NCBI RefSeq assembly: GCF_918797505.1
Contig: NC_092795.1
Location: 16,603,131 to 16,667,130 of the forward strand
Length of the DNA: 64,000 nt
Source: Bemisia tabaci
Taxonomy: Eukaryota > Arthropoda > Insecta > Hemiptera > Aleyrodidae
Reading direction: 5' to 3'
The position numbers were made by a program, and so were the translations under genes. The notes under the pieces were generated by a model. That model was given only the letters and a program-made list of their open reading frames with translations, ran no database searches and was not told where the DNA came from. Positions 23,671 through 36,015 of this stretch are shown here, in pieces; the first letter of the stretch is position 1; every line of letters begins with the position of its first letter.

Positions 23671-24702
23671 TACAAACGCAGTTTCGAAAAAAACCTGATC
23701 TATTCTATTTCTACTTCGCTCAGAGCACAAGATCGCAAAAGTATACCTAATGAATTTTTACGCCCTCTCTATGCCCTCTACGCTCCAACAGGCTCCAAAT
23801 ACATGTCTGAAGAATTGAAGTTTCTTAGCGTTCCTAAAATATAATAGATTGTAATAAAGATTTGTTTGATCGTCCTTGAAAAAATAACTCAGGGAGCCAA
23901 AAACAGGAAACATCATCTTGACTCGAGATGTACGGAGTGTGGTTACATTTTATCATCCTTAGTACACCAGTAAATTTGAAATTGAATGATGTATTCGTAT
24001 GTATCATATCAGGTGGTAGAGTATTACCGAAATAGAAATCCGCAAATGTGAAAAGCGTGCTTTTGCGTATATTCGCGTGCTCGAGAGGTTTTTCTTAAGC
24101 ATGGTATCAAGACTTTCCTTATTATTGAAAAATTAGAGTAATTCTTCAAAGCAGGTAACACGTGGACAGCACGAGGTATACATTTTGCAAACTATGACTA
24201 TTTTTGGTGCATATCTAAAAAAGACCGATCCCAAGATAAAAACCATCACATCAAGGTATGATTTGCACTGTTCTTTGCGCCAACACTCCGTCGATTGCGA
24301 ATTGCCGATTGTTGTTGTGATGACTGTCTGAGAAGCGCTGATTTATGAATTATGTAATACTTTCTTCATCGTGAATAGTGGCTGACTACTAAAAAGTCGG
24401 CACGCTTTGATAAGTGATTGTGAATGTTGAACCCGACCCGATTTTGTCGAGGCATACCTTTTCGACTTTAATTAGTAAAAGACGAATATATTGAGGTTCA
24501 AATCTGAAACCTTGTATACTGGTTTGCGACGATGCAGATGGTCTACTCTCTGTGCTGTATATTATTTAATTAAAAAAATTAAGGAGACCCCCTCCCGCCG
24601 CCCCCTGATCGCTTCGCAGTCCACCCCTTCGAAGCGCTTCGCATCTCAGGCGTTATGCAATTACGAGTCACGCTTATGATTTTACATATTAAGGAGTATG
24701 AT
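23671..24702. other. Intergenic stretch without supported genes
   Basis: About 1 kb of AT-rich sequence with one solo end of the dispersed element near 24510-24545. No exon supported. Confidence 0.45.
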
Positions 24703-25300
24703 CAGGGCCGGATTTAGAGATGGCCACATGGGCCGCGGCCCATGGCGGCAAATTTTGCACTTTTTTAAATGTAGGTATATAAAAAAAATCGAATTCAGAA
24801 ATAAAATTGCAAACGAGAAGGGGCGACAAAAACTCTCATTTCCTGAGAGTACAGTAATTTCTAATTTTGTCGTCTTTCGAAGATATAAGAGACATCACCT
24901 TTAGTTAGTCGAGTTAAGAGAGAAACCAAACACGCAATTTGGCCTGAATTGGCGCGGCGCAGAGAGCAATGATGACGAGAACTTGAGATGAAAAGGAGAA
25001 GCCCTCGGCGCGGCGGTTGGCATGAAACACATATTAGCGCCTACAAGACTGCATGAATACTCCCTGCATTACGTCAAACTAGCGTCAAACACTGTGCTGC
25101 CAGCAGCGGTCGATGCGAAACGCATAGCGCCTACAAGACTGCATGAATACTTCACGCATTGCGCAAAAACACAGTTCGGTCAGCGCGGTGCGGCGGAAGT
25201 TAAAATTATTAAACCATATTTATGTTTGTTCTTTCATAATTTTTTCGTACGTTTCTAATAAACCTAACTTTCGCGCAAAGTTCCATGAACTTTTGCTAGG
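24703..25300. mobile_element. hAT-like element with CAGGGCCGGATTTAG end, right end lost
   Basis: The left end and first 300 bp match the complete element at 36016-36899, including GGCCACATGGGCC and CCCATGGCGGCAAATTTTGC. It carries two units of the tandem module (25033-25197) rather than three. Similarity stops near 25300, so the right terminus is deleted. No ORF. Confidence 0.75.
25033..25197. repeat. Two-unit tandem of the GCGCCTACAA module
   Basis: Two diverged units each starting TAGCGCCTACAAGACTGCAT and followed by GAATACT(C/T)C. The unit resembles one arm plus centre of the palindromes at 12973, 50908 and 59533. Confidence 0.7.
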
Positions 25301-26477
25301 GATATCAGGTTTTCTGTGAAAAATTGATGAGTTGACATTGCGAAATACCGCAATTCGTCGCTTTTTCATCAGAAAAAAGGAAAACAAGAAATAAAGAACA
25401 ACTTTAAAATACGGTAGTAAAACATATACGAGTCAAGAAACCATACAGTATTTTTGGATGACAGATACACAATGAATCCTTCAATTTTTCACAAATTATT
25501 CCTGGATTTTTTTTAAATGTCCCTTTCGTATTTTTTGACTCATGACTTTTTAGAGATACTTTGATCTTCAAAACATGCATTTTAAGTCTTAAGATTTCCA
25601 GCGAAAAAAGCATTCGAAGTTTACGGCTTTTCCAAGCGGAACTCATGGCTCGTTCAAAAAATGGTCAAGACAGTCAAAACGTCGAAATTGTTGAAAAGCA
25701 CCATGAAGCACCAATGACGCGGCAACGCTGCTTTTTGAATCCTAACCTCACTCTAATCAAAACAAACCGCCCTTTCGCCTCGATCCTCTTTTACAGATGT
25801 TTTATCTTTTACCCCTAACTCATTTGAATATTCTCGTACCAATTTTTTTTTTTGTCTAAAGTGCCTGTCAGTTTCCAATGTCAATATTCCTACACTTATG
25901 TAACATCTTGAGTCGTGCATTGAGAGCTTTACCCTTTCTGTGACACATACCCGCTTACAGCAAGAAAGTGACTGTGGTGTTATTTTGTTCATGAAACACA
26001 CAAATAACTCTGTTATATTTCACCAATTTACATTGAAAAATCTCGGTAAGAGTTTTAAATTTTTCTGCATGTATTTATTTTAATTCTATTCAGACAGGCC
26101 TTATTTGGGGCATACTTGAGTAAAGTGCAACTGTTCTGCTGCACAAGTGTGACTTGTGCTTTGTGCTGTTGCAGCAATTTTTTAAAGAAAATCAATGCTA
26201 ATGAAGCATTGCTCCTTGTAAATTCGATCCTAGTAATGCATTTAATTACAAACACAACCCTACATGAAATGGCAACACAGCGTAATGATGCACTTGCCAC
26301 ATATTATGAATTTTGTACTGATGTCTAAAATTTTGTTGACTTGCATGCCGGTCTGTCTACAAATACGAGGCACACAAATATTACGTCAGATAAGATATAG
26401 AAGTGAATTCATGATGCATAAGTCAAGATAAAATTGACGCAATCTGCTAGATATCTTACGTTGGATTGAAGTTAACA
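25301..26477. other. Intergenic stretch upstream of gene C
   Basis: No supported exon. The final part approaches the putative promoter of gene C and carries GATA-type motifs (for example CAGATAAGATATA near 26387). Confidence 0.4.
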
Positions 26478-26505
26478 TATAAGAGCCAGGCTCTGTTTAT
26501 CAGTT
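26478..26505 (+). promoter_or_regulatory. Putative core promoter of gene C
   Basis: TATAAGAG at 26478-26485 is followed by TCAGTT at 26500-26505, a match to the arthropod initiator. The spacing (about 24 bp from the first T to the initiator A) is a little short. GATA-type sites nearby (near 26387, TTATCA at the initiator, and a double site near 26625) suit a gut gene but are common by chance. Confidence 0.4.
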
Positions 26506-26850
26506 GATCTAGTGCGTTTGATCTGCTTGTGCATGAACCGAGTAGCCAACCGTCAAATAATTCACAGTTTCCAAGCTATCAGTCATATATTTAGATTATC
26601 CTCGTTCACTGAGCACACTTGTAAACTGATAAGATAAAGTATCTTCTTTAATTTTGTAGTATTACATGACAGTTTAGTCTTCAGTGTTTCGTCTACATCA
26701 CCGGTAGCTTTTAAAGTGAACTATACCTATTCCTCGTGAACTCTAAACAATTAAATTACATTTTAATTTTTAAGAAACTCTCCGAAAGATTGTGATGAGC
26801 AATACTTATAAGTGATTTTATTTACCTAATTATTGACTCTTAGTTCAGTG
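26502..26850 (+). other. Predicted 5' UTR exon of gene C
   Basis: Runs from the putative initiator to a strong donor (GTG|GTAAGTAAGT at 26850/26851). The matching acceptor TTTGTTTCAG ends at 27720, 16 bases before the ATG of gene C. Inference from splice sites only; an alternative acceptor exists near 27126. Confidence 0.4.
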
Positions 26851-27025
26851 GTAAGTAAGTTATTTCATTTCTCTGTTTTCCCTCTCATATAAAAAAAATA
26901 TAAAAATATATAAAGTAGGTATACTGTTTGTTAAATATTAAAAACATTCCTTCTTGCTTTGTGTGTTTTCAGGAATATGGTATTGGAGTTTTTTTTTCTA
27001 ATTCTCATTTTCAATCATAATGCCA

Positions 27026-27026
<1 letters not shown>

Positions 27027-27069
<43 letters not shown>
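27027..27069. repeat. Poly-A tract in the leader intron of gene C
   Basis: Uninterrupted run of about 43 A. Confidence 0.9.
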
Positions 27070-27074
<5 letters not shown>

Positions 27075-27736
27075 CTCTATTTCCTAAGTTTTAATTTTTA
27101 TTCATCATTCTCTTTCAATATTGCAGGAGAGAGGGGATGTTAAGGCAATATCAAATCAATAATGCTTTACAGAGCAGGATGCTGCATCGAGATTATCCAC
27201 CAAAATTTTTGTGAAAAATTATCCAATGATATTTCCTTGAAATTTTAAAACATGAAAGAAACTTTTGAAGCAATGTGGTCAAAGTGCTTATTTTTCTAAA
27301 CCAAATCAAGCTTCATGAGCTCTAATTTAAAATTAATATCAAAGCTTTTTATTCAACAATAGCTGATACCTTTTCTCAGGGGATTTAATGAAATCTTCTG
27401 ATCACAATGCTCGAGAATGTCAGGTGGACATCCTGAAATAGGAGTTGAAAAAGAATCACCCCGTTCTATACTGAGTATGCTTAAAGAATTAGATGTGATT
27501 GCATCTAAGCACTTGCTTGATAACATCTGATCATGTGTAAAGGACAATATTTTAGTTCAATTTTGTATGCAAATGACTGACCCTTGAATATTTCTTTCAT
27601 AATCCTTTGCTTCTGATTTTTAATGACTTTTCAAAAGATTTTTCATGGCTTTTTTTCATGGATTGTTCAAAGCACGATAGTATGAGTTATTACTAAAAGA
27701 CTTGTCTTTTTTTGTTTCAGTTATTGAAGTGGGATC

Positions 27737-29544
27737 ATGAAGCTCATCCTGATCTTAAATTTGTTCCTTGTCTATCATCCATCCCTTATCAAAGCTGATG
27801 AACCGCTGGATTGGTGGCAAACTGGAGTTTTCTATCAGATTTACCCCGCTCTTTCAAAGACAGCGATGGCGATGGAGTTGGTGACCTCAATGGAATCACA
27901 GAAAAAGTTGACTACTTGAAACAGCTAGGTATTACTGCCGTCTGGCTTTCACCTATCTTTAAATCACCCATGGCTGATTTTGGGTATGATATTTCTGATT
28001 ACAGAAACATTGAACCCCTGTTTGGTACTTTAGATGATTTTGAAAAATTGAAGAACACACTCCATTTACATGGGATGAAACTCATTTTAGATTTTGTTCC
28101 TAACCATTCAAGTGACGAGCATGAATGGTTTCAAAATTCTGTCAAAAATATCACTCCTTACCGAGATTATTATGTGTGGAAGGACGGCCGTTTCATTGAT
28201 GGAGTCCGCCACCCGCCGAACAATTGGGTCAGCCAATTTGGTGGTGCTGCCTGGACGTGGAATGATCAGCGACAGCAGTATTATCTCCACCAGTTTCATT
28301 ACAAACAACCTGATCTGAACTACCGTAATCCTCTTGTTGTTGAAGAGATGAAGGAAATCCTCCGATTTTGGCTCAATAAAGGAGTTGACGGCTTTCGTAT
28401 GGATGCTGTTTTCACAATCTTTGAAGATGACCGATTTTTGGACGAGCCCCGATCCTTCAAGCCTGGCTATCTTCCCACGGATTTTGATTATTACAATCAC
28501 AAGTACATGCTTGACCAACCGGAAACCTTTGATATGATTTACCAATTTCGAGAAGTTTTGGATAGTTACTCAAGTCAGTCGTCTAAGTCCAAAAAACCTT
28601 GCTCTGAAAATGATGTTATTGAGTGTGATGACACCATGGCCTCTCAACTGTTAAGTGCTCATACTGGGACAAGATTCATGGCTACAGAAGCGTATTCACC
28701 AATTTCAGATGTGATGAAATACTACGGGAACACAACCCACAACGGAGCTCATTTTCCTTTCAATTTCTTATTTATTACTGATTTAAATCGTCAGTCAGAT
28801 GCATCTGACTTCGAAAAAGTAATCAAATTGTGGTATTCAAACATGCCAACGGGTAAATGGGCAAACTGGGTTGTTGGGAACCATGACCAGCATCGAGTTG
28901 CATCCCGATATGGTAGAGAACTTGTGGATGGAATTCATATGATCCAATTTCTATTACCTGGCACTGTTATCACCTATATGGGTGATGAACTTGCATTAGA
29001 GAATACTTTTATTCGCTGGGATGAAACCATTGATCCACCAGGTCTCAATGCAGGCAAAGACCGGTACTTGAAATTTTCCCGTGATCCGGAACGCGCTCCA
29101 TTTTTGTGGGATAGCTCAGTAAGTGCAGGGTTCTCTACAAACAAAGACACTTGGTTACCTGTTCATCCCGGTTACTGGCACTTCAACTTTCAAAAGCAGC
29201 TAGCTGAATCGAAAAGTCATTTTAAAATCTACCGTAAATTAGTCGGTTTGACTAAACACAAGGTACTGATGTATGGTGAACTAGCCATCATCATCCCATC
29301 AGACTGGGTTATCATGATTGTAAGGACATACGAAGATTCATTTTTCCTCACTATTGTTAACCTTGGAAGTCGTTTTGAAACTTTAGATCTACGAAAGTCA
29401 ATAGCTCTCCCTGCATCAAAATTAATGGTTTATGTGTCCAGCATGAATTCAATTTACCAAGACGGAGATATGGTTCCGTTTGAGGAGGTTCATCTTCGAC
29501 CTAAGGCTGGAATAGTTCTTACAAACACAAATATTAAAGCTTGA
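27737..29544 (+). CDS. GH13 alpha-glucosidase (maltase/sucrase-like), gene C, with a one-base frameshift
   Basis: The ATG is preceded by an in-frame TGA (27725-27727) and a splice acceptor. Residues 1-20 are a signal peptide, followed by LDWWQTGVFYQIYP. One C is then missing from the CCCC run at 27844-27847: the frame shifts and the rest of the enzyme continues in the other frame (about 27847-29544) without interruption. GH13 conserved regions are intact: DFVPNHSSDEH (I), GVDGFRMDA with the Asp nucleophile (II), MATEAY with the Glu acid/base (III) and GNHDQHR with the stabilising Asp (IV). The C-terminal beta domain ends at LTNTNIKA with no membrane anchor. Family members cleave terminal alpha-1,4-glucosides or sucrose; in sap feeders they also transglucosylate to lower gut osmotic pressure. 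Protein similarity to gene D is roughly 60 percent by eye. Codon use is AT-rich, unlike D. The break could be a sequencing error or a recent inactivation. Confidence 0.9.
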
Positions 29545-32500
29545 AGTGAAAATGTTTTTTCTTACTGATCAAATTTCCAATCTGAGGAAAATGTGCGCAA
29601 ATGTTACGACTCAGTCTTCGAAATCTGTCATCAGGCTCCTTTGTTTACCTTTGCCTTTGTTTCCTGTATTCAGGATGTCAATAGGGCGTGAAACCTCAGA
29701 AGAAAAAACGTTTCCCCAAAATATCAGAGGAAAGAGAACTAAGTTGGGGACATTAATGAAGTAGAGTGGATTCATTCTATCAATTCTCTACTGTACTTTA
29801 AGTTTTCACAATTGTTAGAATGATAATTTTGGACACTCATAAGTGAAAGCTTTGCAGAAAACTGACAAAAAAAAACTGCCTCAGAAAACTGATAAAAAGA
29901 AACTGAGAGCTTTAAGGTAAATTTTAAAATAATTGGCAGAAAAATGTCATTTTTTGTGCACAATGATAGACCACCGTTTCAATTAGTCTTAAAGGTTTTG
30001 TAATTTTGATAAGATGAGCCTGGTACAAGTGAAAGTCTGTTGGACACGATGCAAAAAATAACTGAAGTTTTATTTAAGTCGCTATTTATACGGGTACTTA
30101 TTGCCTTTGTCATCTGAGGAAAGGTGAATGTTTTCATCTTCTGCTTTCTAATTTATTTAATGTTTGATCTATGAGAGGTCGAGGAAAAAGAAAGTAATTT
30201 TATGGAGAGTTGATTATGTGATCAAACAGTTAACTCAGAATGTATGCATACAACGGCCCAACATGATAAAGTGCTCCATCAGCCCGGCAGCTCCTACGAG
30301 AGAAGAACCTTATGCCTCTGTGTAGTTTAATTTTTCTTTTAAGTTGCCAAAAAATACTCTAAAAACGTAGAACAAGCTGGATCAAAGGTTTTTTTTCTAT
30401 TAACAATTTATTCAATTTTGTCATTTCTCTGTCTTTTCTCCTCTGAAATTACTTTAACAATTTTTGGTTTACCTCTCATTATTTAAACATAATTCATCCT
30501 TGCTTTGAGCACTCGTTCAAATTTCTTTAAGAGAAAATTTCTTTAAAAGAAATCTGAACACTCGTCCAAATTTCTTCAAAAGAAAATAGGTATCTGGAAA
30601 ATTACATGAATGAATGAATGTAGGTTTTGTTTGTGGTGATTTTTAAGTTTTTTATTTTTATGCAGTGAAATTGCAAGGTACATACTCTCTTCTATGATTT
30701 TGTGATATTACTGTTATTTTTAGTCTCTAATTCAATTTTAATCATTAAGTGTCTGCAAACAGAGTATTAGTCTTTTTTTTCTTGTTATCTTCTGTTATAC
30801 AGAAACATTAAAATGCTGTTTTTATTTTATTTGTTAATTTTACCTCTCTATAGTTTTTGCACTAGTTTTTTATGCAATGAAGTATATATTTTTTTCTATC
30901 TACAAAATGGAAGCACTGAGAGTGTTAGTCATTAAAATCTTCTTCATTTTTGTTCTTTAAGAACATCTAACTTGATTGGTAGTGAGCAGCTTCATTTTAC
31001 TTTCATTTGTACCCTTAAAATTTTGAATTTTCACATTTTTTTCTCAGTTACTTTTTCATTACCACGCAGTGTTTTGGAGATTCTGAATCTCTATTGATAT
31101 CCAAACGGCAAAAGGTAATATATTTTCTAACTGTATGCTTTTAGATTGAATCCTTGATCTTTAAATATTTTTCATTACTCACTGTAAAAATTTTGCTCTC
31201 TTTTTTTAACGCATCAAATAATTCTAGTAAACCCTTTCATTAAAGTTACTGTATGCAAATGACTCTCTATGTTTGATCATACTTTTTCTCATGTTAATTT
31301 CTCAGTTTTTCCAATTGGTTCTAGAATGATGAACCTCGGTCCCCTACTTCATTACCATGATTTTTTTTACTTGTTTTTGTGTCAGATTGTTTCCACGCAC
31401 ATTTTTAATGAGACTCCTGTTGTGCTCAATCTAATGAGTGATTTAAGGCTAATGAATGTATTTTAGCCTCATTGAATAATTCCAATCAATTTACTTAGGA
31501 TAATAAACATTTGTTATCTCTCCATTGAAAATCTCTCTTTAATCTCATGCTCCAGGGAGTCAAAAGTGAAGGTCACGTATCAGTTAGGTTTATCTTATAT
31601 GGTGTTAAAACTTAAAATAGCCATTGCTGCCATTTTTTTATCTTCATTCCTACATCTGCTTTAATCAATCTGCTGCGCGAAAATTCATAGCATGAAAATA
31701 GTGAGGTGAGAAGAGAAGGTGGACGAAAGATCATCGATCATACTTTTGCTCACTTTTCTGTGGTTCCGCAAAATTTGCTCCTATTTTTAGCTTCGAATCA
31801 ATTTTAATCAGCGGACTTTAATCTATTCCTAGCTTGTGAAGGTCAAAGCATAGGAAAATTAAAATCTTACCTCTTTCATGGTGGAAATTTTTTATGAGAA
31901 ATTCAGTACTGCCTTTGCTCCTTGATAGTACTAAACGCTTTTATTGAAACCTGTAGTTGCTCACAAAATAAAAAGCTAAGAAAAGGGACATTTCCTATTG
32001 CGTCCACCTGTTTAAATTACACCTTTCAATAAAACCTCTTTTTTAACTGCAGCTCGTTTAAGATTTTTAACGCAATAATTTATTTTTGAAACTTTTAAAA
32101 ATTTACTTGATTATATACTGTGGCATCTACTAATTTTATATTTCAGCTATCCATCCTCATTAAATGGATTCACAAGTGCTCTTATCAAATAATCGTCGAG
32201 AGTGTATCAAGTTTTAGTCATTATAATATTGTACCTATTAAGAATGATGAAAATGTCATGAAATGTAAGGTCAAATAGTGTTGTTAAAGAAAAAGGAGAA
32301 AAAAAATAGACATTGCACCTTTTTAAATTCTTACGATGTTTAACAGCTGAGTTTGCAGCTTCAGTTGATAATTTCACACTTACTTAAATTTGTGATGAAA
32401 CTTAATTAAAATTCTCTACTTTCGTTTTCGATCATTTTCCAGGAGTTACACAAATGTGTTTTCTTATAAAACTTTGCTGCATTTTTAACACTCTTTCATT

Positions 32501-33117
32501 TTAAAACACAGTAATGAATTAATTCACACCAAATTTTAAAATCTACAAAATTGGGGAAGAAGCCATGAAGAGGCTTGTACGAAATGATCAGATTTCTCAA
32601 AAAACATATCCAGGTGCAATTCTTAAAATTTTAATGATCAAATTTCACTCAAAGACATGGTGCTGGCATGATATATGTTGAATGTTCTGTAACTTCTTTT
32701 TGGTTAATAATCTGTTTTTTTTTTTACTTTGTATATAGTATATTTAGGTATTGATAAGTATTATTTAAGTTAATGTGCAAAAACTTTTACTATAGGTACC
32801 TTGTAAAAACATTTTGCTATTTTGTCCCACAAATATTAAAAGACACCTGAATAAACTTCAAAAATTCATTCATTGGTCTCATTTTTATTTAAGTTTACAC
32901 CTTTACTTTTATGATTTGAAACAACCTAAGCCACAAGTTTCGCTCTATTAATCTGCCTTTGTGGGTTTTCTCAAATTCCCTAGTCAATAGAATATCTCAA
33001 ATAGGTACGCCCTGTGCACCCAAGTTTTAATAATTGATCTAGCTACTCTATATTTCATCAGTTGACAATCCACCTTGAGGAAATTACTGTAGTAATATTT
33101 TAATCTAGAGCACAGGT
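29545..33117. other. AT-rich, repeat-poor region downstream of gene C (possible long 3' UTR)
   Basis: About 3.5 kb with no exon and, unusually for this window, no recognisable MITE. No AATAAA occurs in the first 1.9 kb; candidates are at 31502-31507 and near 32849. It may be a long 3' UTR or simple intergenic DNA. A pair of TTTCTTTAAGAGAAA-like direct repeats lies at 30510-30585. Confidence 0.4.
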
Positions 33118-33370
33118 CAACGGTGAAATTAGCAGACATTGCATACATTGGTTTGCGACATTCCAGACCTTCTTGTCATACTTTTTTTTATAAATGGAAA
33201 ACTACTCATCAATTCTTAAAAACTTTCGTTATTTTTCTTATTTCTGCGAGGAGAACTCCGTGAAAACTTCAAGAAATTATATTGATTTGTTCTCCTTCAG
33301 AAAAATAAAATGGGAGCAAAGATTTTTAAACATCGCAAAAGAGATGCGTGGTCTGGTAGTTTCACTGTCT
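33118..33370. repeat. Dispersed element, copy 2 (TTGGTTTGCGACATTCCAGA)
   Basis: Matches 53871-54113 through GTTTGCGAC, GGAAAACTACTCA, AACTTCAAG and TTGTTCTCCTT(C/T). Intergenic and non-coding. Confidence 0.6.
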
Positions 33371-33857
33371 ATGTCCCAACTATATGAAGCAGAAATTAAA
33401 ATAAGAAATCAAGAGTAAAAATCATTTGTCTAGGTGCTGCGAAAAACCAATCAAGTTCTATTGGAGTGAAATTAGAGGATCAATGGAACAAAGAGGGTCC
33501 AATTGCAATTCTTGAAAAAGAAAAAAGTATTGACTTTATCGTGGCCTTAGTAGCACATAGCACAGGTTACAATAAATTCCCCGTTGCCTCTGTTTCGAAG
33601 TGTTATGCATGTTGTCGATTCTCTAATTGAAGGGGCTCTTTGTGTTGCAGTCTATCTCAATAAAACGATTGGTCTAAGTTGCAATCGTTGTATTGCAAAG
33701 TGCTTACCCTATCCACATGCAGATTAATTTTATCAATCATTTAAATCAGCAATAATTATTATGACTAACAATAAGTTACATTAAAATGTGCGATTCTATG
33801 ATAAAAATAATTTTTTTTTAAAAAAAAGAAAAAAAAGTTGCTATCATATTGCATTAA

Positions 33858-34020
33858 CCCGAGTAGCATTTCTCAAGGGAAAAATCGCTACATTTTGCGA
33901 TTTTATCGGCGATGAAATCGCCAGGATCATCAAAATCTGAGCGATGACCCTCGATCTTATCGCGATAAAAACGCGCTTTTGCGCGATAAATGGCGATTTG
34001 GGAGGAGGGGGGGAGGGTTA
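33858..34020. mobile_element. Truncated copy of the ATCGCGAT-rich element
   Basis: Begins CCCGAGTAGCATTTCTCAAG, like the left end of 34441-34800, and shares the GCGATTTTATCGGCGAT block. The right half is missing or diverged. Confidence 0.5.
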
Positions 34021-34440
34021 AAAGCGAGCCGTCGACACTCATTTAGGGAAGAGTGTATTAATGTTAAAAACACTTAAAACATTATTGGAGTCATGCAAAA
34101 AGGTTCTGAAGCAGAAAAACATGAGGCTAATTTTTTCATCACAGATCAGAGGGGTTAACGTTAATGCTGCGCATATAAGCTTAGCGTCAAGGGGATCCAA
34201 AAATTCAAAATATTGACCTTTTGGAAGCAATCCAAATTTTGAAGACTAGAAATGGAACAATGCAGAAACACGCTGTCAAAATTTACCGGCACTGCCATCT
34301 GCCTCAGAAAAAATTCACTTCAAACGCTCACAACATCATTAATGATGCAAATTTAGGCTTGAAATATTGACCCATTGTTCTCAAGAATTTTAAGAAGCGT
34401 TCAACATCGATAACTGAAAATCGATTTGTCTGACCTCGAA

Positions 34441-34800
34441 CCCAAGTAGCATATTTCAACGGGAAAACCGCGATTTGTTGCGATTTTGTCGGCGATAAAA
34501 TCGCTATAAGGTCATGAACATCTGAGCGATTATCATCGATTTTGTTACAATAAAATCGCGATTTTATCGCCCGGTAATCTATCGCGATATTATCGCAACA
34601 ACAATCGCGATATACTTATGGCGATTTAATCTTGATTTTATCGACGAAAATTGATCGCAATTTTATTGAACAAAAAATTGCAATGCATAGCGATTTAATC
34701 GCCGTAAGTCGCAATTGTTTATTCGATAATATTGCGATAAATTGCCACCGATATAATCGCGATAATCAACCGATAAAATACGCGATCACTGCTACTTGGG
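34441..34800. mobile_element. 360-bp element with CCCAAGTAGCA ends, packed with GCGAT/ATCGC motifs
   Basis: The left terminus CCCAAGTAGCA and right terminus TGCTACTTGGG are inverted. Between them about twenty GCGAT or ATCGC words occur on both strands, including ATCGCGAT palindromes. No ORF. Dense subterminal motifs usually mark transposase binding. Confidence 0.75.
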
Positions 34801-35729
34801 AATCGCTTTTTTCGCTATGAGCAAGAAACCTACTAAATCAGAGGGTTTTCATCCCAGGGACTTTGTTTTGCACAACTTGCACTTTTTTTGTGCTTTTTAA
34901 AGCACAAAAAACGGCTAAAAAACTCCAACATAGGTAGGTACTGACTTTTTTTGCCTGATTTCGTATAAGTAAAAATCGCCAGTAAGTAAGTGAAAAAAAC
35001 TTACAATAGATTTTGAAAGAGAATTTGGAAGCTTGGCTGACCACGTTTGCTCTCAGGAATCCTAACGCCAGAATACCTACGTCATACGCCGGAAACAAAC
35101 GAACGTGCCCACTTACAGGAAGAAGTTGTGCGTGACGCTGAGGAGTAGGTACCTACGCTTCGAGAACCCCCTCGTCCAGGATTTTCCTGAGGAGCGGAGC
35201 GCATCTTGACATACGTAATTAGGGATCCTTAGCAAATGGCAAGAGCCGCCCCTCACCCGAGGTATACAAATTCGGCGCGTTACCTATGCTAAATCGTGCT
35301 AAATATTACACTTATTCAAGCTTTATCTGTGTAAAGAGTAATTATTGCCAATAATTTTTGCGATCTGGCAAGTCTTGATTGTGCATAGTTGACAAATGGT
35401 CAGCTGATGATGAGACTACCGTGGACTAGGGGGTGGGCCCCTTCACCACTTCGCGGTCCAACCTCCGAAATTCTTCGCGCCTCAAGCAAAATCGACTCTT
35501 TTTTTTATCTTAACACGTGAAATCAATGGAATAGTCCCCCACTCATTTAGCTATAGACATTCGCTCACTTATTCACAACAACTGTTAAATTTTTTTCAAA
35601 AACTCTGAAAAAACTGACAAGTATTATGTTTCAGTAAACTTTTTTTGAGTAGGTATAATTTTAAGTAAAATTTACGTCTATTGAAAGAAAAAGTCCACAA
35701 GAGAAACCACTAAGGCACAATTTTTTAGA

Positions 35730-35731
<2 letters not shown>

Positions 35732-35764
<33 letters not shown>
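35732..35764. repeat. Poly-T tract
   Basis: Run of about 33 T in intergenic DNA. Confidence 0.9.
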
Positions 35765-35766
<2 letters not shown>

Positions 35767-36015
35767 CATGTTTAAAACAGAGATACCTTTAATAAGTGTT
35801 AAAAAACGACTGTAGATATTTTCAGGTGCTTAAACTTGTTTTCACTACATGTTCACCTCTCACACATTTTAACTTGAAAAATTACCCAACAGTCACCTTA
35901 AATTAGTAGTTTTCCAAAAGTTCTTTCTTCTTTTTTGTCAATTCGTCCGGCCAAAGTATCAAAAGCGCCATGCGTTTCAAAATTTCCGTCGCCATTTAAT
36001 TTTTTCACAGAGAAA

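Noticed and set aside
27811..27846. Start of gene C at 27811
   Set aside because: It is a TTG in the wrong frame relative to the conserved WWQTGVFYQIYP segment; the real start is the ATG at 27737 with a frameshift after it.
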